Source: Przewalskia tangutica
Taxonomy: Eukaryota; Streptophyta; Magnoliopsida; Solanales; Solanaceae
DNA length: 64,000 nucleotides
Assembly (NCBI GenBank): GCA_029844215.1
Contig: CM056730.1
Location: 52,960,924-53,024,923 of the forward strand
Reading direction: 5' to 3'
Shown: positions 49,162 through 61,539 of the stretch, in pieces
How positions within the stretch are numbered: position 1 is the stretch's first letter
Layout: each line of letters begins with the position of its first letter
Notes under the pieces: model-generated
Databases searched by the model: none
Told to the model about the DNA's origin: nothing
Seen by the model: the letters and a program-made list of their open reading frames with translations, nothing else
Translations under genes and position numbers: made by a program

Positions 49162-50808
49162 TGTCACGACCCGCCCGGTTCGTGATTGCGCCTTACCGGC
49201 ACCCAAGTAGACATACATCGAGTAATCGGAAATATAAAAACAAGGCAGAAACAAATGTAAATTGAGACACGCTTTATCTGAGAAAAGCGCTTTCTATATA
49301 TATATAAAGAGTGAATAGCTACATCCCAACTTTACAACATGACTACATGCACTTAGAATGTAAAGTCGAGCCTCAAGAAGACGGAGCTCTGACACCAAAG
49401 CAAAAGATCCTAAGGATGCGGATCTAGCACTGACGCCTTACCATGCAGATGAACGCAGCCTCAAGCGAGGTCAAGATAACAGTACCAAGTATGTGAAATC
49501 AGAAAGTACATTAAATGAAATCAAAGTATTTAAAACCATTTGCAAATACACCGCTTCAATTGCACATAGTGCCATATCACAAACAAGAACAATAATAGTA
49601 AATCAGAATGTGTCTTTTCTAGGCCGCTAATGATCGGCAAGGCCAATCGCCCATAGTATCATTATGCGCGTTTAATCTCGACTCCCGCACCGCATAGTCA
49701 CACACGTACTTCGCATGAGGTATTCCTCGACGGGTAGCTAACCCCTGCATTCTCCTCGACTCCCGCACCGCATAGTCTCAATAGACCGCATAGTCACACT
49801 GCATCGCGATAGGCATCCCCGCGACGGATAAAACACCCTAATGATCAACTCGAACTCCCGCAGCCGCATAGTCACACAGATCGTGATAGCCGTGAAAGAC
49901 CGCGATCAAGGGTGGCAAGCCCTCGGTATAACAAGTCAAGGGGGTATGTGATATAATAACAGTACAACGGTCTTAACTTTTAACAACGTAAGCACAACAA
50001 GAATGACCCCCTTACACAACATCACAAGACACTAACACACGTAGCATCATAATATGTCTACTCATCAAATAATCTTACTACACTTTACAGAAATCAATAC
50101 AAGGCTTTTATAAATCAGTAAGTAAACAGTTCCTTTTATCTTTCTTAAGTTGTTATACCTAACTTCCCATAAAGCTAGTATAACTCTTAAGCTTTTTTGT
50201 TTAAAAACCAAATATTACTCTTCTGTTAAAAAAAGATTCAATATTCTTTTGAAATACTTCAAGATTCTTATTATTCAGGCTTAAGTCAAAAGACATTGCC
50301 AGTAACTACGCCCGCTTAACACACGACGCTCACCGCACTATATATATATTTTAAAATATCATGCTCAAGAGTATAGGAAGAATCACATACCTTCTCGCGA
50401 AACCACCGCCAAGTCGAATATGTCGCGCGCAGAGAATCAACCTATAATAGTCGACACGCCTATCAATGTCTAGACTATTCTCAGAAATGGCTTCTAAGCA
50501 GAGTTCTCTATTCTACTGAAAATTGGGCAAAGACTTCCCTACCACAAGCTACTCAAGTTCATCAGAAAACAAATTCCATGTAAGTACAGTTCAATACTTC
50601 TTTATTATTCTTCTATATCTTATACTCAAGTCTTAACTATTCTTATATGTAATATCCAATTACAATAGAAGGACAAGAGTATTTACCTCGGTAAGCCCAA
50701 AATTATCCAAGTATAATGTCGCTCCTGAGCAAGGTTTAGCTCCTAATTTGCACGCTCCGATAGCTCCAAGAAGCCCTTAGAAGTTCTACACAACTTTTAC
50801 TCAAATAC
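49162..50808 (-). mobile_element. R9 5' LTR, truncated by R10 insertion
   Basis: This segment starts TGTCACGACC at 49162 and is collinear with 42006-43726. It stops at the R10 target site AATAC (50804-50808). The cassette alpha array is at 49670-49910. The missing promoter part, including TATA, would lie beyond R10, outside the window. Confidence 0.85.
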
Positions 50809-51014
50809 TGTTATACCCCGTATTTCCAGAGTATGTACGTGAGGGCGTACGTATAAGAATTTGAGCCTTAAGATTAGGCAAGGTTCGAAATTGGGCACTA
50901 GTGCTGAAAAGAGTCGCTTCCGACTAAACGCTTCCACGCTTTACGAGGAAAATTCCGGCTATGTCATTAGTAATTTATGCGGATTTTTCCAGAGACGAAA
51001 CATTTTGGATCAAC

Positions 51015-51036
51015 GAGGGTGACAAGTGTCACCCTC
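51015..51036. promoter_or_regulatory. Inverted repeat upstream of TATA (R10 5' LTR)
   Basis: The arms GAGGGTGACA and TGTCACCCTC match perfectly around AG. It lies 180 bp upstream of the TATA box at 51215. Confidence 0.78.
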
Positions 51037-51214
51037 ACATCGGAAGCAAGTGGACGGCAGTTGCACCATTGGCACGCTTTTGTGTTGAAATTTTGGTCAA
51101 GGGTTAGGTAGGATATTTTGTGTAGATGGATAAGGTAGCACATGGCTAAATCTTCGCCTTACACTTGCTATGCACTTGTCTTCATCTTGTCCATTGGTTG
51201 GCCTTCACTTGACC

Positions 51215-51222
51215 TATAAATA
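51215..51222 (+). promoter_or_regulatory. R10 LTR TATA box
   Basis: TATAAATA lies in 'gacctataaataccc', about 405 bp into the LTR. It repeats at the same offset in the 3' LTR (about 56855). Confidence 0.68.
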
Positions 51223-53439
51223 CCCCTCTAAGTTGAAGACTTTCTTCATCCTCACTTGAGCAATCTATCTAAGTCTCAAAATACCCTCCTCTTGGTCTTT
51301 CGTCACCACACCCCCTCCCCTGAGAAGGCCCTTTGGCCGAGAGCTTCCTCCCCTTTGTAGTGGTTGTGGGGCACCCCCTAGCCTAGTTGTTTTCGTGATA
51401 ATACCCCTTGTTGTGGTATAGAAATACTCTCCTAGTATTGTTGTAATGTCCAAATACCTCGCCCAAATACCTTGTAGTTTTCCCAAGGTTACACTTATAC
51501 AAAAGCCTGTAAAATACTATTATACTTCCTTTAGCCACTAAACGAAACCCTAAGGAAATCTTCATTGATAGTTGAAGTAATTGAGTAGAAGTTGGTTAGA
51601 ACTTCTAAGGGTTGTTTGAGCGGTTGAGCGCACTGAGTAGAGCTAAACCTTGCTCAGATCGACATATAAACTCGGATAATTTTGGGCTTATCAAGGTAAA
51701 CACTTGACCTTCTATTGTAATTGGAAATTACATGTTGTAGGAATATATAGTTGAAGTATACTATATATAGAACTGAACATTATAATTGTGCGCAATGTCT
51801 TTTGACTTAAGCTCAATTTTAAAGAAGAGAACTCAATCAGAATTACATAGATCAGACATGAGACTTGTGTAGTATTATCGTGAGTAGAATTGTACACGCC
51901 CTGCTAGACGTGAAACCCCTGCTGCTTGGTAGCCTCGATAGAGGAGAGATTTACGCTGCCATGTGTGAGGTGTCGCCGAATTTTCTCAGAATATTCTACA
52001 TTGAGATCTAAGATGTTAATAGGCGCCAGCGGCCTATATAGGTTGAACATCGCGTATGGCGTGGTTTACTTGGCTTAAGGTGTAGCCGACGGCTTGAGGT
52101 ACTGAGCGCTTTGCTATTAGTCGATAATCGCCGCGAGGTATGTGAACCTCTTCCTATCTTTTCTAGCATGATATGTGTGTAACTATGTAGTATGGTAGAC
52201 GCATACGTGCTAAATGTATTTGATTGTTTAAAACATAAAGGTTATAAATGCCTTTACGAAGTCGTTATAACAAACTTTATGTAGGTAAGAGATGCTTTGT
52301 GGTTTTAAAAGGTAACCGATTTGACTTATAACCGACTTGTTGTGTAATAGTAAAGAATCAAGATTTCAAAAGAATGTCAATCATCTTTAATGTAAGAGTA
52401 ATACTTGGTTTTGAGAACATAAGAGTTATACTAGCTTTATGGGAAGTTAGGTATAACGCCTTAAGAGAGAATGGTTTTACCGATTTTTAGAAGTTAAGAG
52501 ACTTAATCTTAAAAGATAAGAGACTTGACTTGATATGGACGTTAGTGTGAAACCTCATTCGTGAGTAATGAGTACCGTTGTAAAAGGAATAATGTTTTAC
52601 CGATTCGGAAATCGTAATAAGTATCGAACAAACCATCGCAGCTAATAAAGGAAAATGTAATGACTAATGAAGTATTATTAAAACCAAGAGAAACCTCCAT
52701 CCGCATAAGCTAAGATGAGACAAAATTAGATTACATTTTCTAGATCATGGCGCTTAATAAGATTGATTATGAACAAGAATAACCTACTCGCCAGTGGCAT
52801 ATGTTACTCAATTGTTTTAAAAAGAGATTAAGACATCAACTATGAAACTTTTCTAAAAAGAGACCGCGTAATTGAAATTAGGCAAACCGAACTTTAGGTA
52901 AAGAAAGGCATTGTGTTGTCTTAAAATGGTTTAAAACATAAAGTGTTATAAATTTATGGGAAGTTGGTTATAACGACTTTATGAAAACAAAAGAAGGGTT
53001 TTATCATCGGTTTTAATGTGGTAACTTGACTTTAAAAAGAGAAGTGTTTTGGTCTAAAAAGAAGGCATGGTATTGCCTTAATTTGGTTTTAAAAAGGATA
53101 GTATGGAAGTTGTTTTGGTTTACTTAAAAGATATAAGTCACTCTATTTTATGCGACGTATCGTGACTTTTATAAAAGGGAATGGATCTTTAAAAGGAACT
53201 TAACGACGTAGTACTTTAGGATTAAAACCAGGACTTTTACATAAAATGAAAGTATCTTGTTGTTGTGTAACTTGCCTATGCTTGTTGTGATAGCCTTTGT
53301 TATGCCAAAATTGTGTTCTATATTACCGCGTCTCTCAATGGAGGGCTGACTTGTTGAGGACTTACTTGGACGCATCGGCGGACGGAAAATTTCACCGCAT
53401 GCTCCTCGATGATAGTGTTATTCCATGGACTAGCTCTCC

Positions 53440-53640
53440 ACGAGGTTTCATCGCTCGCCTCGGTACCGGTGGTTTGCCAGATTGCCTGCCTCGTGGCTGA
53501 TTCGCCTGGTACTGGTAGTTAGCCTCGCACTTACCCCGCTCGGTAGTGGCGGTCTCGTGATACGGCCTTGGTACCGTGGTCACCAGATTTGCCTGGCCGC
53601 CACGTGACCGCCTTGTATCCGTAGTGGCCGACTTGCCCCG
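53440..53640. repeat. LTR tandem cassette, type beta, inverted (R10)
   Basis: Degenerate units with 'ggtaccggtggt', 'gccttggtaccgtgg' and 'cttgcc' correspond to the reverse complement of the R5 and R3 cassette. Confidence 0.65.
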
Positions 53641-54348
53641 TGTCGCCTTCGTGGTTTTGTTGTATTGTATTGTTATTACGGCTGGCATCGTAGGACTTGG
53701 TGTTCGTGTGTACTTCGATGTTATCATATCATAGATCGCCGCAGCTGGCGAAGGTATTCCACGCACGATCGATGCTGTGGGCGCGAGACCCATAATTATA
53801 TTTCCGAGTAAACGATCTTGAGGCGCGAGACTCGACTCGATATAATCGTATACGTTGTATCGTAGTTTGCTTATCATACATGTCTCCCGCTTATATGGAC
53901 TATTATGATTTCATTTACGTGATTTACGCTTCACATACTGTACCGCAGATCGACTCCTTCGGGGCCGCTCACGCCGCAGTAAGTACATCGGCCGCCGATC
54001 CCCGCTTAGGATCACCTTTCACAGATTGGAAGCTCCGCCTTCGAGGCTTATCTTTGGTATGTTACCGACGCCTCGTAGGTTCTTGTACATTCGTGGTACG
54101 GCGGGCCCCGTCCCGCCATAGTTGTTGTAAAAATCTTAGAGGTCCGTAGCACCGCCGTGTGGTTGTAAGGATTGTAAATCGCTCAAACGCTTATATATAT
54201 ATGTTGAAAGGCAAATCGCTTTTGGTTGGCCTGCTTATTTATAATATCTCTCATTTCATGATTATGTTTTATTTCCGATTTTCTCTCGATGTTGTATCAC
54301 TAGGGTGCCCGGTAGGCACCACCACGCCCATTCGCGTCGTGGACAAAG

Positions 54349-54359
54349 TGGTATCGAGC
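54349..54359 (+). other. R10 primer binding site
   Basis: TGGTATCGAGC, three bases after the LTR end at 54345. Confidence 0.8.
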
Positions 54360-54541
54360 GCTTAGTCTCTGAAAGTGTCTACGCATCAGTCTAGTAGTCT
54401 TGATTATCGCGTGTTGTGCACCACATCTATAATCGTGAGGTCGCAGGACATTTAGGGTTGGTTTCATTCTTCTCATTCGCAGACCGCGCCTCAGAGCCGT
54501 GTAATAAGATCGACCCTCCGACATACTTCGCTTTTACCGCC

Positions 54542-55690
54542 ATGCCTCCGCAGGCAACCCGCCCGTGGCGGCAAGGCGCAGAGGAGTCGCGAGCAGAGCA
54601 GCGCAGAGACCACACACCGAGCCTCCACCCGCACCGGAGCAGGAGATGAGTTACGCGAGCCGGCCCGCACGGCCGTGGTCAGGCCGACTCGAGGATAGGC
54701 CGGACGCAGCAGCCTCCAGAGCACCGCTGGTTCACCCTAGATCGAGAAGTTCGAGGCTACGGATTTTCTCGAGTCAGAGCCGCCAGAGTTTTACGGGTCG
54801 AGGCCCGAGGATGATCCGCAGGAGTTCATCCGACGCTACGGATCACGAGAGTGATCAAGGCATCGGAGACCGAGTCGGTGGTCCTAGGTTCGCGACGGCC
54901 GCGTGATACCGCAATGATCGTTTGATTCGCGAGCCGCCCCGGGAGAGCATGCACTTCCACTTTATGGGACGAGTTCTCGTGAGGCCTTTCTTGCACATTT
55001 CGCCTCCACAGATGAGGAGGGCTCGCCGGCAGATTTTCGGTGTTGCGCGCAGAAACGGGCGACATTCGGGAGTACAATGGGAGTTCGACTCATCGCCCGC
55101 AGACGCCCCCGCTGTAGCTAGTATGGAGGATCGAGTGCACCGACATGTTACGTGGCTCACGATCACCTAGCCGAGTTGTTCGGTAGTTTTTCACCGCACG
55201 GACATCGCTCGCACGCAGCGCATGCACTGACGCGAGGAGCGGATAAATCGACGGAATGACCGTGCTCAGCAGAAGAGGCTGCAAAGCAGGTCCTTTGGTG
55301 ACTTTCGAGGCGACCGCCTCAAAGAAGAGCCGCTATGCGCTTCCACCAAGACAGAGTGGTCCTCCACAGCCTTTCGGACCTTTGGGATATTCAGAGCAGG
55401 TCGTGGCTCCTGTGTTTCAGATTTTCGTGGAGTAGGAGTGCTCGACGAGGTTGCCCTTGTCTCAGCTGTGGCCGCTGTGGAAAACTTCATAAGGGAGAGT
55501 GTCGCATCGACTTGGGAGATTGTTATTCTGCGCCAACAGGCTATCCGCAAGATATCGTCTCACTGTGGTAGCGCTGGTAGGATAGCACAGACTACTAGAA
55601 AGAGCTGGGTTCTACACCTTCCATAGCCAGCAGACGTCGCAGACACCGCAGTCCCTGAGAGGTCGCGCTGGAGTTCCCAGCTTTAGCGAT
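54542..55690 (+). pseudogene. R10 gag
   Basis: The start ATG is at 54542 (MPPQATRPWRQGAEESR in frame 54416-54649). The sequence continues in frame 54565-54906 with PPPAPEQEMSYASRPARP. Frame 54922-55170 holds the capsid-like trace EFDSSPADAPAVASMEDRVH, the counterpart of R9 EFDSLARYVPALVANMEGEV. Frame 55335-55571 carries a zinc knuckle CGRCGKLHKGEC at 55467-55502 (CX2CX3HX3C), the cleanest RNA-binding motif in the window. Frameshifts separate these pieces. No protease or RT follows. Confidence 0.82.
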
Positions 55691-56422
55691 CCTTTGAACC
55701 GCCTATTTTCGTATATCCTTAACCTCTAGAGTTTTGTATGTATTGATGTTATGATGATGTGTTTAGTGTTATGTTCGGATAGCCTTGTGCTAAAATGTGA
55801 TTTAGAAACCGGTTGGTAAAAAGGGTAAGCTCAAAGTAGAAAGTGATTTAACCTTAGAATATTACGCTGAGACCTTAGATGTAAGGCCATCTTGAGTACA
55901 AGATTTCATGGGATCTTTGTCGAACGTGTAAGTACGCGTGGTGTAATTGTGGAAAATTTCCTCGTGGTGTAAATGGAAGTGGTAGCTTTCATGACCAGAT
56001 AGGTAAGATTGTTCCGATCGAGAAACGAGAGTCGACGCGATGCAGGCTCGCCGAGGACGTGCTGCGGTCAACCCGTGAGTCTGAATGGCGGGGTCGATCG
56101 AGGTGGTCCCGCCAGTGGTAGGGTCACGAGGGTGCTAGGCCCAAGTTTAGATGACCGCCGATGAGTTCGTGGTTGCGTTCACCGTAGTCGATCGTGAAGG
56201 CCGGAATGGCCTTAGAGAGAAGTGAAGCTAGTAAGATGACCAAGTTCGGAGGTGGTGACTCCAAAGTTTTGGGAATCGAGCGGCGATCAAGCGTGGTACG
56301 ATACTAGAAGAGTTCGTGTTCGAGAAGCGGCACGACGAGTAAGGAGGAGAACGGTGTTATTTCGTACTGTGTGGCGCTGGCAACTTGTTAGAAGAACTTC
56401 ATCGTTATCCGTCTTGAGAAGG
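55691..56422 (+). other. R10 linker between gag and PPT
   Basis: About 730 bp without pol motifs, collinear with the R5, R7 and R11 linkers on the opposite strand. It begins with 'ccttaacctctagagttttg' (R5 has the complement near 11815-11835). The plus frame 56252-56581 runs across the PPT into the LTR and is not conserved. Confidence 0.58.
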
Positions 56423-56453
56423 AACATTCGACGAATGTTTCTAAGGAGGAGAA
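56423..56453 (+). promoter_or_regulatory. R10 hairpin and polypurine tract
   Basis: AACATTCG directly followed by ACGAATGTT is at 56423-56439; the loop GG seen elsewhere is missing. AAGGAGGAGAA (56443-56453) then abuts the 3' LTR TG at 56454. Confidence 0.82.
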
Positions 56454-57111
56454 TGTTATACCTCGATTTCTGCAGTATGTACGCGAGGGCGCACGATAAG
56501 AATTTGAGCCTTAAGATTAGGCAAGGTTCAAATTGGGCACTAGTGCTAAAAGAGTCGCTTTCCGACGAAACGCTTCATTAGCTTACGAGGGAAAATTCGC
56601 TATGTCATTAATAATTTTATGGATTTTTCCGAGAGACTAAACATTTTGGATTAACGGAGGGTGACAAGTGTCACCTCACATCGGAAGCAAGTGACTCGCA
56701 AAACTAGACCATTGGCACGCTTTTTGTGTTGAAATTTTGGTCAAGGGTTGTAGATATTTTGTGTAGACGGATAAGGTAGCACATGGCTAAATCTTGGCCT
56801 TACACTTGCTATGCACTTGTCTTCATCTTGCCATTGGTTGGCCTTCACTTGACCTATAAATACCCTCTAAGTTGAAGACTTTCTTCATCCTCACTGAGCA
56901 ATCTATCTAAGTCTCAAAATACTCCTCCTTCTTGTTCTTTCGCCCACCACACCCTCCCCTTCGAGAAGGCCCTTTGGCCGAGAGCTTCCTCCCTTTGTAG
57001 TGGTTAGCGCTGGGTACCCCCAGCCTAGTTGTTTTCGTGATAATACCCTTGTTGTGGTATAGAAATACTCTCCTAGTATTGTTGTAATGTCCAAATACCT
57101 TGGCCCAAATA
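56454..57111 (+). mobile_element. R10 3' LTR, cut by R11
   Basis: The first 658 bp match 50809-51470. The LTR breaks within the CCAAATACCTTGGCCCAAAT word. The rest should lie right of the window, beyond R11. Confidence 0.84.
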
Positions 57112-60100
57112 TCGCCACGACTGGACCCCGTGATCGTGCCTTACCCTGCACCCTAGTGATACAACATCGTAGTAATCGGAACATAAACACATACATGAAA
57201 CAAATGAAGTACAAAACAAGAACTGAGGAAAACTTGCTTTTCGATATATATAAATAACAACTCCTACAAATGAACAGCTTAATCCTTTTTACAACCCCGC
57301 CCACAACAAAGATTACATGCACTTACGAAATGATACGATAACAATGGCGGACAGTGGCCCGCCATACCCCAATGTAAATACTACAACGACAGGGACTATA
57401 CCTGATAAGCTCTCCGAGAAACAGAGCTTTCCAAACGCCGAATCGTGACTCCTAAGAGCGAGGATCAACGATCGTGTACCTTTACTCGCAGATGAACGCA
57501 CTTCGGAGGTCAAGATAACAGTACCAAGTATGTGAAATCAAAATAACATCAGAAATGAAATCATAGTAGTCTATATAAAGCAGAGACATGTATGATAACC
57601 AAACTACGCTCACAATAAATAAGCAAATATGTCAAGTCGTGGACTCACGCCTCAAAGTTATCACAATAAAACCGTGACGGCAAGTACGAAGGCATAGCCG
57701 ACTACTAAGACCCACGCACTAAAAATACCACAAATCGTATCCCGAGGTCTTTCTAGACCGCACCACATGATCGGCCGCCACTCGCCTCGCAATATCAATG
57801 CGCGCCTATCCTCGAACTCTCGCAGCCCGCATAGGTCACCCACGCACCGCATGAGGTATTCTCGAATCACGGTCCTGCATCACCGAGGTATACCCCGCGA
57901 TCGGCGCAGCTAACCTCGGTATCCGCCTAGACTCACGCAGCCCGCATAGTCTCAAAAGACCGCATAGTCTCAACAGATCGCATAGGAATCCCCGCATCGC
58001 TAAACACCGAATGATCAACTCGAGCTACCGTGACTGCATAGTCACAAGGATCGTGATAGCCGATAGACCCGCATCAAGGGTGGCAAGCCCTGTGATAATA
58101 AGTCGGGGGTATGTGATACAATAACAAGATAACGCTTAACGCTTGACAACGTAAGCACAACAAGAGTGACCCTTACACAATAATCACAAGATACTAACAC
58201 ACGTAGCATCCTAACATGCTTACTTATCAAATCAACAAGAAAGTATTACAAGGCTATCACAAACCAATACAATCAAGTTATTCACACAAGGTACTTTCTA
58301 CTAACAAGTTCGGTACCTATCCCCAAAGTACTTCATACATTAAATCTTTAAAAGATACGTTACTTCACAAAACCACACAATACCAGTAGTATATGAAAAT
58401 AGAGTGATTATCTTTTAAAGTAAATCAATTACTTCTCTTTGTAAAATCAAGTAGCAACATTCTTTCCAATGTTCAAGTTTGCCTAATTTCTAATGTTCAA
58501 GTTTGCCTAATTTCCCATGTTCAAGTTTCTCATTTTAGAAAGGTTTCAGAGTTCATAGTCTTATTCATTTAAGAATATAATTCTCCTTTAAACAACTGAG
58601 AAACATAAGCCTTATAAGTGAGTAGGATATTCTTGTTTATAACAATCTTATTACAAAGAATGCATGATCTAGAATTATCATTTTGTCTCATCTTAGCTTC
58701 TATGCAGATGGAAGTTTCTACCGGTTTTAATAATACTTAATTATTAAAACATTTCCTTTTATTAACGCCGCAGTTGGTTTGTCGATACACATTCTCGATT
58801 TCCAAAATCAAGAAACATTCTAAGCCGTTATACCTAACTTTCCATAAGGCTAGTATAACTCTTAAGTTTTCTAAAAATCAAGTATTACCTCTTCTTTCAA
58901 AATGATTCAAAATCTTTTGAAATACTTCAAGTTCTTTATTAACACATAACAAGCCGCTTATAGTTCAAATCGCTTACCTTTTAAAACCACAAGTATTTTC
59001 TTACCAACATAAAGTCATATAACCAACTTCCCATAAAGCCGTTATAACACTTTATGTTTTAAACCAATCAAATACATTTAGCACATGACGCTCACCGCAT
59101 TACATAGTTCACACATATCACGCCAGAAGAGATAGGAAGAGGTTCACATACCTCGCGACGAGTATCGACTAATAGCAAAACGCCCAAGTACTTCCAACCG
59201 CCGGCTACTCCTTTAAGCCAAGTAGATCGCGCCACACGTAGTACTTCAACCTATAAGGCCACAAGGCGCCATTAACATTTAGATCCCTTCAGAGAACATT
59301 CTACGTAAAATTCGGCAAAGACCTCCCCGCAACAAACAGAAATCTCTCTCTCTATCTGGGCCGCTACCAAGCCAACCGTGGGTTATACGCTTAATCCGAC
59401 GCACAATTCTACCTCACGTAAAAGCTACACAAGTCTATCAGAATACGCCCTATGTAAATACAGCCAAGATTTCTTCTTTCAAAAGGTTTCTTATTATTCA
59501 AAGCTTAAGTCAAAAGACATTGCCGATAACAACGCTCAGTTCTATATATAGTATACTTCAACTATATAGTCTAACAATCATGTAATCTCCAATTACAATA
59601 GAGGACAAGATATTTACCTCGATAAGCCCATAATTATCCGAGTTTAAATGTCGATCCCGAGCAAGGTTTAGCTCCTACTCCGCGCCCGACTCCGCCTCCA
59701 AACAACCCTTAGAAGTTCTAACCAACTTCTACTTATAACTTCAACTACGGTGAAGATTTACTTAGTGGTTTTGCCAGGATCAAGGGAAGTATAATAGTAT
59801 TTCTGGCTTTGAAAGGTATAACCTTAGAATACTACAAGGTATATGGCTAAGGTAATTGGGCATTATAACAATACTTTGAGAGTATTTCTAACAAGAGTGG
59901 GGCATTATACTAAACAACTAGGCAGTGTGAGTACCCCACGCCACACACTACTGTGAGTGTGGGGGCTCGCCAAGGGGAGTGGATGGTGTTGGACGAGAAC
60001 ACTACTAAGAGAGGAGGATTTTTAACACTTAGAGATTTGTAGAACGGATGAAGAAGTCATCAAAGATGGGGTATTTATAGTTCAGCAAAGGCCAACCAAC

Positions 60101-60469
60101 GGCCAAGATCTTGCCAAGTGCAAGGCAAGTAGGCCAAGATCTTGCCAAGTGCACCTTATCCATCTACCACAAAATATCCTACCAACCCTCGACCAAACAA
60201 TGGCCATTCGCCCACCCCTTTACCGCCCCAAACGCAGCTCCAATGAGAGGGTGCCATGGCGCCTCTTGTTGGTCCAAAATGTTTCGCCTCTCAAAAATCC
60301 GCAAAAATTAAAATGACATAGCCGAATTTTCCCTACGAAAGTCGTGGAAAACGCTTTCGCCAAAAACGACTCTAAACGTGTCAGGAACAAAATAATTTTC
60401 GCCAAGCCAACTTTAAACTTCAAATTTTTCTACGCACGCCCCACGCATATACCAAAATACGGTATAACA
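57112..60469 (-). mobile_element. R11 3' LTR
   Basis: The low end reads 'tcgccacgactgg' (a degraded TGTCACGACC) and the high end 'ggtataaca' at 60469. TATA is at 60072-60079. The upstream inverted repeat reads GAGGGTGCCATGGCGCCTC (about 60255-60275), with both arms changed relative to other copies. Confidence 0.83.
57820..58085. repeat. LTR tandem cassette, type alpha, with one beta unit before it (R11)
   Basis: A single beta-type unit ('cggcaagtacgaaggc', about 57675-57710) precedes an array of 'cccgcatagtctcaa' and 'gaccgcatag' units. The same combination is in the 5' LTR at 63580-64000. Confidence 0.72.
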
Positions 60470-60503
60470 TTCTCTCTCCTTAGAAACATTCGCCCCGAAT
60501 GTT
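60470..60503 (-). promoter_or_regulatory. R11 polypurine tract and adjacent hairpin
   Basis: The minus-strand purine tract (AAGGAGAGAGAA) abuts the LTR. The inverted repeat AACATTCG-GGG-CGAATGTT lies at 60485-60503. Confidence 0.78.
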
Positions 60504-60599
60504 CCTTCTAAGTCTCAAACAAACGCACGCCAAGATAGTCTTCACTACTATACTTACGAATCAATCCTCGCCACACCGCCACGTAAAACAACTTGCGCA

Positions 60600-61500
60600 A
60601 AATGCTTACATCCAAGTCCACGAGGAAACACTCTAACATCACCAAAATGATATACCACTTTTGTCACTTTGCTCGAGGCATTAACCTTCTCAAAGCGACT
60701 CCAACAATTGGTACCAGTCGCACGCGATCATCAAGCCGTGACATTCGAACTTACTACATTTCGAGCATCGTCAAGATTCAAAACTCGGGTTACTATCCCT
60801 AACGTGGTCATCATTAATCGAACACTGACGGATATTCGATACTTCCTAACATAACAATACGAAAGATCGGACGCATCGCTTCCTAAGTCTGGACGCAAGA
60901 ATCGCAACATATAGGCAACCCGGTCTATTCTTCACATGAACTCGTGCGGCCCAAAGTAACTCGCTAAGTTCCTCTCGCTTCCAAAACTCGTCACACCCAA
61001 ACCGGGTGGTACCTTCAAGAAGACCGACCACCAACTCAACTCTAAGCCGCCGCCGATTATCCGCACGATTTCTCCGAGCCGCCGTAACCTCTTCTAGACA
61101 AGCTTTACTCTATCCACAAATTACCGGAACAAGCTCGAACCAACTATTTGAATCTTGCCAACATCGAACCAATCGACCAAGAACTTACACTTCCGCCTAC
61201 AAGGCCTCATAAGGCGACATTCAAAACCGAAATGGTAGCTTAAACACTCTCCACAGAGACAACAATCCCTACAACTACCTCAAATATACACACCGCCCGA
61301 GGCGAACGCGATTTGAGACTCACCAGTTCTTAACCCCGCTTGGTAAAACTTCCAAAACCAAAACAGCTGCACTGGCTCCACTGTCGCCATAAGTGAAGGT
61401 AGGCACCCTGCAGCCTTACAACCTTTCTCGATATATCATCTCGCATAACCTCTCGCCGAGTAAACGGCTTTGCTAAGACAAGACGGCCGACCTCCTCGCC
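60600..61500 (-). pseudogene. R11 degenerate integrase C-terminal region
   Basis: DNA at about 60850-61250 is collinear with R9 44700-45130 ('tacaaggcctcataaggcg' is shared exactly, at 61198 and 45080). Minus frame 60846-61034 reads TTRFGCDEFWKREELSEL, comparable to R9 MRFGKKKLGQYIGP. The part at 61380-61500 resembles R9 integrase near 45200-45330. RT, RNase H and protease are absent. This shows that the gag-only lineage derives from a pol-bearing ancestor by internal deletion. Confidence 0.65.
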
Positions 61501-61539
61501 CGACCATCGGGTCTAACGCATCCACGACCAGACGCTGTT

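Larger units (their letters stand above)
42006..50808 (-). mobile_element. R9: gag-pol Ty3/gypsy chromovirus, 5' LTR cut by R10
   Basis: The 3' LTR is 42006-44331 (2.33 kb), the internal region 44332-49161 (4.83 kb) and the 5' LTR 49162-50808, after which R10 interrupts it; the remainder lies beyond the window. The order on the minus strand is PBS, gag, protease, RT, RNase H, integrase, chromodomain, PPT, typical of Ty3/gypsy. It is the most complete coding element here, yet every domain is split by small frameshifts. Its RT and RNase H catalytic motifs are intact; integrase has a stop. Confidence 0.87.
50809..54345 (+). mobile_element. R10 5' LTR
   Basis: This LTR is the reverse complement in layout of the other LTRs. 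It shows the inverted repeat GAGGGTGACA-AG-TGTCACCCTC at 51015-51036, TATA at 51215-51222 and a direct repeat of CCAAATACCT near 51460-51475 (the insertion hot spot). It then has AT-rich body, cassette beta inverted (53440-53640) and the common end. The minus frames at 51265-51897 and 53392-53877 are not genes. Confidence 0.87.
50809..57111 (+). mobile_element. R10: gag-only (TR-GAG-like) element, the only plus-strand element
   Basis: The 5' LTR is 50809-54345 (3.54 kb), the internal region 54346-56453 (2.1 kb) and the 3' LTR 56454-57111, after which R11 interrupts it. The LTR begins TGTTATACCCCG and ends in GTGGACA next to the PBS. The internal region has PBS, gag with a zinc knuckle, linker, hairpin and PPT; no pol. 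It inserted into the R9 5' LTR in opposite orientation. Confidence 0.87.

Noticed and set aside
53392..53877. 161-codon minus-strand frame
   Set aside because: It is antisense within the R10 5' LTR through the beta cassette. No homology to a known protein, and the homologous segment of R5 lacks it.
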